Positions 24,247 through 35,683 of a stretch of 64,000 nt of DNA are shown here, in pieces. The stretch is taken from positions 1,178,001-1,242,000 of the forward strand of contig CM072898.1 in NCBI GenBank assembly GCA_037013685.1, given 5' to 3'. Positions within the stretch are counted from its first letter, which is position 1, and each line of letters starts with the position of its first letter. The position numbers were made by a program, and so were the translations under genes. The notes below the pieces were generated by a model. It was given only the letters and a program-made list of their open reading frames with translations. It was not told the DNA's origin and did no database searches. Source of the stretch: Acridotheres tristis. Its lineage: Eukaryota; Chordata; Aves; Passeriformes; Sturnidae.

Positions 24247-24678
24247 AGCACTGCTGGTTTGGGCTCTGGGTTCTGGCACTGCTGGGTTTGGGTGCTGGCA
24301 CTGCTGGGTTTGGGCTCTGGGTTCTGGCACTGCTGGGTTTGGGCTCTGGCACTGCTGAGTTTGGGCTCTGGCACTGCTGGGTTTGGGTTCTGGGCTCTGG
24401 CACTGCTGGGTTTGGGCTCTGGCACTGCTGGGTTTGGGCTCTGGCACTACTGGGTTTGGGCTCTGGGTTCTGGCACTGCTGGGTTTGGGCTCTGGCACTG
24501 CTGGGTTTGGGCTCTGGGTTCTGGCACTGCTGGGTTTGGGCTCTGGCACTACTGGGTTTGGGCTCTGGGTTCTGGCACTGCTGGGTTTGGGCTCTGGCAC
24601 TGCTGGGTTTGGGTTCTGGGCTCTGGCACTGCTGGGTTTGGGTTTGGGCTCTGGCACTGCTGGGTTTGGGCTCTGGCT
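24247..24678 (+). repeat. G-rich minisatellite of 22- and 29-bp units
   Basis: About 430 bp built from two related units: a 22-bp unit (TTTGGGCTCTGGCACTGCTG plus GG) and a longer one carrying an extra GGGTTCT-type insert. The plus strand has closely spaced runs of three G (GGGTTTGGGCTCTGGG), so it could form G-quadruplexes. Neither strand has stop codons in most frames, giving 190- to 220-codon frames rich in W, G, L or in P, Q, S, A; these are artefacts of the repeat and not a gene. Confidence 0.95.
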
Positions 24679-27600
24679 GGCCGTGGTGAACCCACAGCTG
24701 CTCCCAGGGCTGGGCTGCCAAAGGCCCTAGTAAGCAGAGCAGGAACACACAATAAAACATCCAGAGCATTTATCACAGCTCCAACTGCAAACCTCCCCCA
24801 GGCAGGAGAGGCAGAGCACAGCCCTCCAGTTTGAGCAGCCAGAATTTCCATCAGCTTTATTCCCTGCACAGCCTCAGTGACGGGGCACATCCTCCAAGCT
24901 GCATTCTGCTCTCTGCTCCTGCTCCCAGAAATTGTGTCAGAGCACAGCTCCTCATTTTCATATTCCTGTCTCATTTGTGTCCAGCTGGAGCAGGAGCCTT
25001 TTTCCAGCAGGTATGGGAGGGAGGTCACAGGTGCACAGTGCCAACCACAGCAGTTCCTGCCAGTGGAAAACCAGCTGTGCCCATGGAATGACACCAGAGA
25101 TCACCTTCCACAGGGACACTGAGCTTGGAACCAAAGCAGGGGGGACTTCATACAGATGGTTGTGCTGCCACCTGCAAGGCAGTAGGTAGTGATCAGGGTA
25201 TAGTTCAAGTGAAATAAAAATCTATGGCACTTTACAGTTAAATAGCATGGACAGCTGGAGCCAAAGTCATGGAGCATTGCTAAGGAAGTATTGTGGAGAA
25301 AGGTCATTCCTTTCTACATCATGCTGCAAATAGAAATGTCTGGAAGCTTCTGAAGGCAGAGAAGCCACTAGAACACAGCCCCTTTCCCTCTCAGCTATAG
25401 ATCCCTGTGAGGTATCAGGAACACCTCCAGCTTTCTCACAGAACAGTATTTTCTCCAAAGAATCCCCACTCTGGATGAGCTCTTCTCTCCCTTGACAGCA
25501 AATCAGGGACATTTAGTACCTATGGCCAGCCTATGGCCTTTGCTTCCTTCTGGTCCCTTCAGCTGATCTCAGAGCAGCCAAGATTTAGCTCCTAAGCATT
25601 TGATATTTCCACATGATGTTCTGACATGATATTTCTGACATGAAACAATCAGAAATTACACTATTAATAATCTCTTGCACTCATCACCCATTGAAGTGTC
25701 AACCTTTTGACAGGTGAATTGTCAAGGTTGTGTCAATAAGTGACGTTAATAAGTTTTTCCATAATCCTTAGTGGATCCACTGGTTGCTAGGCAAACTTCT
25801 TATTGCAGCATTGCATGAGATGAAGAGGTGCAAAAAGACATATTAAAAATGGTAAAGTCATCCCCATTCCCCAAAGCAGTCTAACAAAAACCATTTACAA
25901 AATCAAGATGAAATAGTGTAGAAATTACCAGGGACTTTGATGCGGGGGAGATATTTTGAGTTATGCACCATTTGGCTGAGCTTTACACAGCAAAATATTT
26001 ATCAGAAACTTTGAAACGGTAATTTCTTCCTGAAAATTTAACAAAGCAAAACATGGATATCTGCCAGTTTCCATCCGAATTCCTTCAGATCCCTAAATAT
26101 CAGCACAGCTGCATCAGCACCTGAGGGAATACTTGGGAAGTAAGGCACTATTCAGGGGAATCTATCCCTTGGTTCTGCCTAATATTTACTCTGGGATATG
26201 TACTTAATTTATAAACATTCATTTTCATACATGTCTTCGTTTTCTGGGTAGACTTAACTCACCTGAACAGCTGCACTATCTGAATGGCGCCTTCATCCCA
26301 GAATTCCCATTTTTACAGGATGTGCAGCTACAGATTTATGCCCTTAAAGGGGCCTCTGTCAAGGAGCAGAACATAAAACAAAGACCTGTAATTAAGTGTC
26401 ATTCACCTCAATCCCCCTGTGTTCCAGCAGCCCCAGAGAACAGCCCCTCTGCCTTTTTTGCTTGCCCTTAAGACCTCCAGCCTGCCACAACCTCCCCCTT
26501 GCTCCTGCACCACCTCTGGCTGCTGACAGCCTTCATAGACCCAGCAGAAAAAACTCATCTCCTTTTCCTCAAAAAGAGATTAAAGGATCAAAAACCTCTG
26601 AGCACCTCTCGCCAGGAGGCTTGGCTACCACCCTGAAATATTCCCTTTCTTGCAAGTGTATGAAGGTTATTAATCCTTTCCCATTAAGCCTGTGCCACCC
26701 AGGAGCTGCACCCCAGCCTGCCATGGCCAGGATGCCCCACTGCACGGATTTTCTGCCTGCTCCATGCTCCGAAAAGCTCTTGCTCTTCACTCCCAACCTA
26801 TCTAAAATATTTAATGATTGCTTGAAACAGTCACCAACGTTTAGTTTGTCTCTTGAAAAACAAGGGGGAAAACATATGGGTAATATGCAGCCTGTTTTGC
26901 AAAACAATAACGAAGCATCTGGTAACTTCTCCTGGAAAAGAAATGGAAGCTGAGGGGGTATTTTGCAGAACTTGGAAGCATGCATGGGATGATGTGCTGC
27001 TACCCAGCATGTGTCTAAACACACACAGTCTCCTAGCACAGCTTGAGGGGAGATATTTGGTGTATTCATTGTAAATCTCTGGCAAGCACAGCACACGGCC
27101 ACTCTGTTGCTGGCAGCAGTCACGGGAGCCAGCCCAGGCAGGAGGTGTGCCCAAAAATGCAGAGACACGGCTTGGGACAGAGCCATGGCAGATCACACCT
27201 TCACTGTGGCACAGCCAGCAGAGCAAACCCCTCACAGGCCAAGCGACTTTTGCCAGCTGGGGTGATACCCCTAACCTAAAATTCCGTTTTTCCCTTCATT
27301 TAAAGTTTAGCATCAAGTCTAATTCTATTCCCTGCTATGATAAATAAGCAAATTCAGTTTGTTTGATTGAAATCTGAGGCATCAAAACTATGTCTTCCAG
27401 ATATCCCTCTAATTTTATTACTACATGCCCCATAACCATGCATAAAATGCCAAATTTAACAAGCAGTACATATAATGCACTACATAATGCTCACACCCAC
27501 GTGCTAGGTAGTGTGTGTTGAGCCACAATATCAGCTGGTACAACAGACCCAGGCTTGCCTTAGCAGTGGAAGAAAAGAACACTAATTAGAGAACTGTGAG

Positions 27601-27997
27601 GGAATTGAAACCCAAGTGGTTATAAAAGATTATAAAAAGGATCAATGCTGAGGGAGGGAAGGGCATGCAAGTAGAATACACTCAGCAAGGACATGATCAA
27701 AGGCAGGACAAATAGACTGCAAACACTCTGTAATGTGCAAACACCTCCAAGGTGTGCTGAGGATCTCAGGAGCATCCTCCTCACAGCAGGAGGCTGCAAG
27801 CACATTTGGCGTGGCCTAATTTGCCAACAGATCACAGCCAACTAATAAAGGCATTCCTCAAAGCCAGGCACGCTCTGCTGGGCTGGGCTGGCAGTGAAAT
27901 GAGGGAGCTGCTCTCCATGCAGCAGGCACAGCCACCCCTGGCTCTGCTCCACCTCCAGCACTGCAGCTAGCACATGGCTGGGGCACACTGGGGCAGG
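24679..27997. other. Unique non-coding block
   Basis: No recognised gene or repeat. The longest frames (26396-26953 plus, 185 codons; 26569-27186 minus, 205 codons) overlap one another on opposite strands and lack recognisable domains; at most one could be real, and most likely neither is. AT-rich from 25560 to 26390. Confidence 0.45.
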
Positions 27998-28137
27998 CAG
28001 GAGCCTATGGGGAGAGGAATTCAGCATCCCCATTTTGGGGTGTGCAGGAGCCCATGGGGGGGACACTCAGCATCCCCATTTTGGGGTGGGCAGGAGCCCA
28101 TGGGGGGAGGAATTCAGCAGCCCCACGTTCACCTCGG
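27998..28137 (+). repeat. 46/47-bp minisatellite, three copies
   Basis: Three tandem copies, starting at 27998, 28045 and 28091, of a unit beginning CAGGAGCCCATGGGG and containing TTCAGCATCCCCATTTTGGG. The third copy is the most diverged at its right end. Confidence 0.9.
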
Positions 28138-28165
28138 GGTGAGAAGGGCCAGCAGCAGATCCCAG

Positions 28166-28322
28166 CTCACATCCCATTTCAGGTCCCAGTTCAGGTCCCA
28201 GCTCAGCTCCCAGCTCGGGTCCCAGCTCGGGTCCCAGCTCAGATCCCATTTCAGGTCCTAGTTCAGATTCCAGCTCAGCTCCCAGCTCAGATCCCAGCTC
28301 AGCTCCCAGCTCAGGTCCAGTT
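28166..28322 (+). repeat. 12-bp minisatellite
   Basis: About twelve to thirteen copies of a 12-bp unit, CAGCTCAGGTCC, with variants CAGCTCAGCTCC, CAGCTCGGGTCC and CATTTCAGGTCC. Since 12 is divisible by three, each frame yields a four-residue repeat (for example PAQL/PAQV on plus, GPEL on minus), which accounts for the open frames here. Confidence 0.93.
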
Positions 28323-29969
28323 CACACCGAGGGCAGGAGCAGTGCTGGGAGGGGCTCAGCCACACTCAGCTCACACTCCTGCCCTGGGACAACCAGGCTG
28401 ACAGGCCAAGCCCCACATCCCACAGATCCCAGTGAGCACCTCAGAGGCCCGTGTTAACCCTCATCTCAGCTGAAGAAATATTTTCTTTTAGGTGCAGCTC
28501 ATTTCCCAAAACAATCCTCAGAAACACCGAGCCTTGGGTGCTCTTCCTCAAAGCAACAACCCAGGCCCAGATTCCCTTTTGTTCAGGAAATTCCTCAGGG
28601 GAATGGCATAAGGGAACAGCCAAGCTACAGAGCTCCTGGGGGTTCAGGTGACCTCCAGCCCCAGCTGTCAGGCAGGACCTGCTGCCACATCAGCAGCTTT
28701 ACCTGTCCCTTGCATGTCCCCACCAAAAGCAAAGCAGCCCACACTGGCTCAGGAGGGTCCCACACCCATTCCCCAGCTGGACCTCATGTCACTCTGTCCC
28801 TGAGCCTATCTGATCTCTGCACCCATCACTGGAGACAGACCCTTGGGCTATGAATACTTCTGTCCTTTGAAAATTAGGAGGGAAAGGTGGCAGTTTTAAA
28901 AATTTCAGCCTTAACCCAAACCAGTCATCTGTACAGTGCCCAAGCACACAGAATTCCAAGGGAGAATTAATTATTAATATCTAATGTAATGAGAGCTGCG
29001 GTTTTCATTCTCCTCACAGCTGCCAGGGAGGCACAGATGCAGCAGCACCTTGTGTAATTGGAACCTTTATTTTCCAAACAGTGCACTAGGCTGTGTTCAT
29101 CTCCTCTGATCCCTGTGTGGTGCAATCAAGGCTCACCAATCAAGGCTCCTTCCCCTTTGTTTGCCCTTCAGATGCTGCAGAGAGCCTCTTCTGTGCCCTG
29201 CACAGTGAGAGTGGTGTGACACAGCTGCATCACTGAGAGCTTTTGTCCTGACTTTAAGGTATCCCCAAAGTGCCAATTGGCAGCACATTCCAGCCTGGCC
29301 AGGTGCTGTTCTCCAAAAGATACCATTATGCACCAACAATTAACAAATCTATCGACAGATTTCCTTTGTGCTCCTTGGTACACAGAATTTAAATACACTG
29401 CAGAAGGATAGCAGTGCCTGCATGGCAAACAGAAACACATCCAGCTGCCAGAGCTGACAGCAAAACAGCTCTGCTGAGCCACAGAGGGACGGGAGCACAC
29501 ACAGATCATCATCCTGGGGAAAATCCTTCAGCCACAGCCAGGCCAGAGGCCATCCATGGGACACTCGGAACTGCAGAGCATCAGCTGCAGTGAAACCTTG
29601 TCAAATCTTAACCACTTATAGCACTTCAAAGGGACATATTTGGGATGAGCATTTCAACTCAACACTCCTGCTGTTCCTGGGATGGTCCCTAAAGGAAGAA
29701 CAAGCTCTTTTTGCCTGGGCTAAATACAAATATTTTACTTTAAGACCAGGATACTTCTTTACTTTTTCCAGGATACTTTTTTACTTGTAGATAAGGCAAG
29801 TGCTGGGGAGCAAGGAGACAAAGATGAAATCAGCTTTTGTATTCGTGATAACCTACCTGATTTTGAGATCACTTTATAAGTAAAGTTCATGCCCATTGAG
29901 TATAAATGCTCAATGGATTGGATGAAGACCCAGGAAAACAGAGTGGATGATATGAGGAGGAAAGATTGT
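28323..29969. other. Unique non-coding block
   Basis: About 1.6 kb with no recognised gene. Short overlapping frames only (114 codons at most, minus strand 29168-29512). Confidence 0.45.
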
Positions 29970-30580
29970 TAATGATTATTAGTGGCTCTACACATTAGTG
30001 GTTAGTTGGGTTTTTTGTTTGTTTTTACTCAGAGTTAGGATTGAATGCATGGGGGACAGATTTTTTGTTTGCAGTTAGTTGTTTATTAATTCTATTTATA
30101 GTACAGAGAGTTTTGCAGTACTATCCAACAAGCTAAAAGCGAGAAAATGTTGGTGGACTTAGTTAGTTACAAGGTCTTTTAAGGTTATCAGATTGAAAGC
30201 TAACATCTATATTATTTATACTTTTGACCTAATGACTAAATACCTGTGATCTGCACTGTGGGATTTTCTATTCAACCAAAAACTATTATTCAAAACTAAG
30301 AAGGAACAAGAAGGAAGAAAAGGACAACACTTAAGAACTTTCATCTTGTCCCATACCTACTACTATATTCTAAAACCCCAAATTCCAAACCCTTCACCAT
30401 GTGATATTACACAATTACTCTATTCTCTATTACTCTATTCAAACTACACACAATAATTTTAACTCTATTACTTATATTTGGAAGCCTTCTCCAAGGCCTT
30501 AAATCGAAAGCAGTGTTCTCCTGGGGGTCAGTGTCAGAAAGAACAGAAAGCTCAAAACTCCCAGGCTTCAGGGTTCCCAC
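29970..30580 (-). mobile_element. Second, more diverged copy of the 18.8-kb LTR family
   Basis: Two collinear blocks match the solo LTR at 18821-19411: TTACAAGGTCTTTTAAGG (30169, versus 19053) and TTTGGAAGCCTTCTCCAAGG (30477, versus TTTGGAACCCTTTTCCAAGG at 19324). TTTATT at 30082-30087 occupies the place of the poly(A) signal complement at 18955-18960. Spacing between the blocks is similar in both copies. Orientation is minus. The outer ends are estimates and no target duplication was identified; no internal retroviral genes flank it. Confidence 0.65.
30410..30455 (+). repeat. Short (ATTACTCTATTCT)-like direct repeat inside the LTR
   Basis: ATTACTCTATTC occurs twice with a partial copy between, within the LTR-like region. 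Too short to call a minisatellite with confidence. Confidence 0.5.
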
Positions 30581-33500
30581 AAATGACCAGAGCTGGAGAC
30601 TCTGTCCCGTGCTTTGCAGGTGAGCTGAGTAACTGCAACAGGAAAAGCAGGACTACCTGAGCAGGGCTTTGGCTTCAGACACGAGTGGAGCAAAGGCTGT
30701 GCTTGGACACAATGACCTAGAGAATGGGCTTGTTTGAAAGGGAAGGAAAAGCAAATAGGATTTGGTTAAGTGAGCAGCAGAACATGTGTCCAAATATTAC
30801 ATCTTCTCCCTGGCCTCAGCATCACATCCTGGGCACAGAAACATCTTCATTATTTTAGGAATAGGAGGAAAGGATGTATAAGCATAATTAGAAAACTAAT
30901 TAAAGTAGTTATCAAATTATGAAGTTAATGTACCCTGAGCAATCCTCTGGTAACCCTGCAATCCAAGATCAGGGCAGTTTTGGAAGTCTCTTTTTCTCAG
31001 GAGTCACAGCTGGATCTCACGGCTGCATCTGGCCTAAATGGGCATCTCTACTGCCCTGACCTGTGGCCACTTTCTTTACCAGCCAGCAGTGGCAGAACAA
31101 GCAGGATTTATATTTTCTTTGCCAGGGAGTCTCTAAAGGTGGGTGAATTCACCTGCCCTGGGCTGGCTCCCTTCGCTTGGAGCACACAGGGCAGTGTGAG
31201 ACCCTCTCTGCAGTGCAGCCAGCCAGGCTCACTCCTGCCTCTGCCCTGCCTCTGTGCCTGCCTCACCACCTTCCCTCTGTCCTCTGAGGCTGCAGGGAAG
31301 TCCAGCAGCAAGGAGATAAGGAGGCTTTGGATCAGGGCCTCCATTCCCTACCAAGTCCCAAGAGCTCAGGAGCTTTCAGCTGTATCCTATTCACATCTTT
31401 TCCTTGTCAGACATCCCTTGATGAGAACAGGGTCTGACAGGAGGGGAGGAAGAAGGAAATTACATAAGCAAAACAAAAGTGTAATTAAATTCCTTCTGCA
31501 GATGAGCAGATCAGGTCTTGATTGTTACTTTTCTTCTTTCTGGCACATTCTTTAAGGACTTCTCTAAAATGAAGCTCAGAGGGCAGGTTAAGGGTTCCTT
31601 TTTCAAAGGAGTGGCAAATATCTGGTCTCTTGTTTCACTCCCACTGTCTCCTGCCACTTGCACGATGTGAGCATTGATGGGGGAAGCACAAAGTGTTTCT
31701 TTTCAGGGCTCTGAAATGAAAGCACCAAGGCCATGGCTGAATTATGCAGGATGAAAGCACACCTCCACCCAGAGCCAGCCTCCCTGGGGTGTAGGCCTGG
31801 GCTGTCTCAGCAATGCTCTCAGCATCACAAAATGCCAGCTGACTGATACTGTTAATGTTCCTCAGGGCTCTCATCAATCACAACTTAAGCCTTTCCCAGC
31901 GAGTTACTTAGGGAAACAAGGCCATTCCTCCTGCTCATCCTGCTCTGGAGATTTTCAGAGGCTCCATTATTCTGAGTAAGACAGGTGTTTTGTTTCTCCC
32001 CTCTCACAACTTCTAGGTACAAACTGCTTTTGATTTAGCACCCAGATTAAATCCTCACCTATCTCGATTTTCTAATTGGAAAAAGCCCTGAGGCAAATTC
32101 AAGGAAAATTGTCCCTGATTCTTTCTCTCAAAGTAAAGCTGTGACATATTTAAGAAGTAGACAGAGGATGTTGAGAGTGAGGTGTTTTCAATGCTGCCTG
32201 GAGAAGAAAGACCATGAAGTCCTGATGAGAGCACAAAGTGATGTCACACTGAACTGCTCTGCTTCTGTTCAAGGTTACTGGGAGAACAAACTGAAGATAC
32301 TCCTTACAGTGGGGACAGTAGATCAACTCTGGATATTTTACCTGCAGGCAGAACATCACCGTGACATTCCTGGAGTGTTTAAACAGATCAAGACAAACTC
32401 CAGAGGCTAAATGCAGTTAAAACAGGTTAGATCTTCTAAGAAATAGAATGCAAATTACTGAACTAGAGCAGGCTTTCACATCCTATGTCCAACAAGAACA
32501 ATACTTTTGCTCACTTCCTAACAATTTATTTGCAATATGTGCAACCAGACACAGTGCAAGGCTACTTTGAAATAGTCATTCAAATTCATAATCTGATTGC
32601 CCACATGGAAATGTTACCATCCCTTTCAGATACTTCAGCTATGAAATTCTGGTAGCAAATTATCCAAAAACACTTAAAGGCTCAAAATTAATAAACATTA
32701 CCTCAATTTCTTCTAAAAACAAAATTATGTCTGGTTTTCTCTCAGTATTTCTACCAGATGAAAGCTATGTTTTATTTTGAGTGGCATAAAAAAGGAAGTA
32801 GCAAAGTTTTAAAGAAATTGTGAACTTCCTTGAAAGCTGGAGAGAAAAGGAAAGAAGTGAATCTTTCAACTCCAAAATGCAAGATCAACATCAAATCTCC
32901 AGCATTTAAACAGCAAGGTCTACATAATTTTGCAATCAAGATTACTGCACTGACAGCTTTATTTCTCAAGTTTTAACTTGGTAACATTTAGCAGAGGTTT
33001 CAGAAAGTATTTATTTAGGTGGAGGTTTATCTTATTTCTAAGGTATTTCATTATTTTGTTTGGTTTTTGGCTGGGTTTTTTTTAGCTAATAGGAGAATGA
33101 TAGTGACAGTTGAAAAAAACAATCTTTAGTTATAAATACAGTAGAGGAAAACTTTCCCTGAATACCATTTAATTTCCATGACAGAATAATTTCTGAAATC
33201 CAGATTCCAAGAACTGTCAATTTAATGCATTAAATGGATTTGCATGCACTCAAATTCATGACTTCAGATGGTAACAATGGTGCTCACACAGAACTACACA
33301 TTCACTCACTCACTCCAATCACTCATGACCATTTCACTGACCCTCAGTGAGGGCTACTGGTGTTTTCCCAGGCTGAGGAAGTGATTTACTTCAGTGATCC
33401 TAAAGAGGGGGAACTCCAGCTCCAAGTTCTGCCTTCCTTGCCCTACTTTAACACCTAACCAAAACTTCTGGGGGAGCAGTTCCTCATCTGAGAGGTGGAA

Positions 33501-33733
33501 CACAGCCAGGGCCCCTGTGGGAACACAGGGCTGCTCACTTCTACACAGCAGCTCTGGGAAATCCAACTGCACAGAGGGATTTCTCAATGAATCAAGCAGG
33601 GAGTTCAAGGGTTCTTTATGGAGGCCTTAAGGATGGAATGGGATGGCTCCACCAGCACTGCAGCATCCTGAAGGACACACACTCCAGGAGCTCTGTACAC
33701 TGTGCTTTGGGAGGACACTGTCCATGCTGCAAC
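30581..33733. other. Unique non-coding block
   Basis: About 3 kb. A 191-codon plus-strand frame (30980-31555) has no recognisable domain, and a shorter frame covers part of it on the other strand. 32400-33330 is AT-rich. No repeat family recognised. Confidence 0.45.
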
Positions 33734-34953
33734 ATGGATGGATGCATGGATGATGGATGGATGATGGATGGATGGATGATGGATGGATGGATGGATGGAT
33801 GGATGCATGGATGATGGATGGATGGATGGATGGATGGATGGATGCATGGATGGATGGATGGATGATGGATGATGGATGGATGGATGGATGGATGGATGCA
33901 TGGATGATGGATGGATGGATGGATGGATGGATGGATGATGGATGGATGGATGATGGATGGATGGATGGATGGATGATGGATGATGGATGGATGATGGATG
34001 GATAGATGGATGGATGGATGGATGGATGGATGCATGGATGATGGATGGATGGATGGATGGATGGATGATGGATGGATGGATGATGGATGGATGGATGGAT
34101 GGATGGATGGATGATGGATGGATGGATGGATGGATGATGCATGGATGGATGGATGGATGGATGCATGGATGGATGGATGGATGATGGATGATGGATGGAT
34201 GGATGGATGGATGGATGGATGGATGATGGATGGATGGATGGATGGATGGATGGATGATGGATGGATGGATGATGGATGGATGGATGGATGGATGATGGAT
34301 GGATGGATGATGGATGGATGATGGATGGATAGATGGATGGATGGATGGATGGATGGATGGATGGATGATGGATGGATGGATGGATGGATGGATGATGGAT
34401 GGATGGATGATGGATGGATGGATGGATGGATGGATGGATGATGGATGGATGGATGGATGGATGGATGGATGATGGATGGATGGATGGATGGATGGATGGA
34501 TGGATGGATGGATGATGGATGGATGGATGGATGGATGGATGGATGGATGATGGATGATGGATGATGGATGGATGATGGATGGATGATGGATGATGGATGA
34601 TGGATGGATGGATGGATGATGGATGGATGATGGATGATGGATGGATGATGGATGGATGGATGGATGATGGATGGATGATGGATGATGGATGGATGATGGA
34701 TGGATGGATGATGGATGGATGGATGATGGATGGATGGATGGATGGATGGATGATGGATGGATGATGGATGGATGGATGATGGATGGATGGATGGATGATG
34801 GATGGATGATGGATGGATGATGGATGGATGGATGGATGATGGATGGATGATGGATGGATGATGGATGGATGGATGGATGATGGATGGATGGATGATGGAT
34901 GATGGATGATGGATGGATGATGGATGGATGATGGATGGATGGATGGATGATGG
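33734..34953 (+). repeat. 1.2-kb (GGAT)n satellite with GATGAT interruptions
   Basis: About 1,220 bp made of GGAT tetranucleotides interrupted at irregular intervals by GATGAT (a 3-bp phase slip) and, only in the first third (33742-34165), by GATGCATGG. Two GATAGATGG variants occur near 34010 and 34329. All frames stay open: plus gives M-D-G-W strings, minus gives H-P-S-I strings and a 452-codon frame, the longest in the window, which is not a gene. Degenerate units trail to about 34973. Confidence 0.97.
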
Positions 34954-35652
34954 GTGAATGGGTGAAGGGATGGCTGCAGAGCCACAGACTTTATTTCCTG
35001 TGCAGTGGCTGATGAGCTATGGGCAGCACATTTTCCCTCAGCTTCTGGGTTTTAATCTGAAAACTGCCCCTGCAGCTGCTCACACCCTGCACTCAAAGGC
35101 TCATCCCTGAATGTGGCACAGCCCAGGTCCCTGTGTGCTGTCCAGTGCAATTCAAGGGACCTGGGCACCTTCCAGGGAACTAGGCAGGTTGCAGGGAGCA
35201 GACACAGCCGTCCTGCTGTGCTCAGCAGGGGCCTGTGCACGACATCTTTTGTGCCCACCCATCCCTAGGGACAGGGACAGCTTTCCAAAGCCTGTCTTCT
35301 GGTCTCAGCTGTAATATAAACAATAATCATTCCAGGGAAGTAAAATAAACAGATGAAGCATTAAAGCTTTTCTATACTTTTAAAGAAGTCTGAGTAATTA
35401 CATGAGTAAAAATTGCTAAATGAGTTGAGGTTATGGTTCTCTGCAGTGAAGTAGAGAAATGTCAGTTGTGGAAACACCAGGACTTGTAATGGCTGGAAAA
35501 TCAAATGGAGAAATTGTTGGGGTGGAGTTGGCTCTGAGAAAACAGATAAAAACCCCTTTATACCTCTTTCTCTAAAACTAAATTATACTTGACCTCAAAT
35601 GTAAAAAAATCATATTTTGTTCAAGAGTCAAACTAACAGCAGCGTATTTCTT
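34954..35652. other. Unique non-coding sequence
   Basis: Moves from GC-moderate to AT-rich sequence. No gene or family recognised. Confidence 0.5.
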
Positions 35653-35683
35653 AAAAAAAAAAAAAAGAAAAAAAAAAGAAAAA
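35653..35683 (+). repeat. Poly(A)-type run
   Basis: About 30 bp of A with two single G interruptions. No retrotransposon body could be recognised upstream. Confidence 0.9.

Noticed and set aside
24042..24769. Overlapping frames of 190-222 codons on both strands
   Set aside because: They coincide with the CA microsatellite and the 22/29-bp minisatellite, and the same peptide pattern recurs in all frames.
26569..27186. 205-codon minus-strand frame
   Set aside because: A 185-codon frame covers much of it on the other strand, no domain is recognisable and a few frames of this length are expected by chance.
33627..34985. 452-codon minus-strand open frame rich in H, P, S and I, and matching plus-strand M-D-G-W frames
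   Set aside because: It consists of the GGAT satellite translated. A 4-bp unit lacking stop codons keeps every frame open, so frame length carries no evidence of coding.
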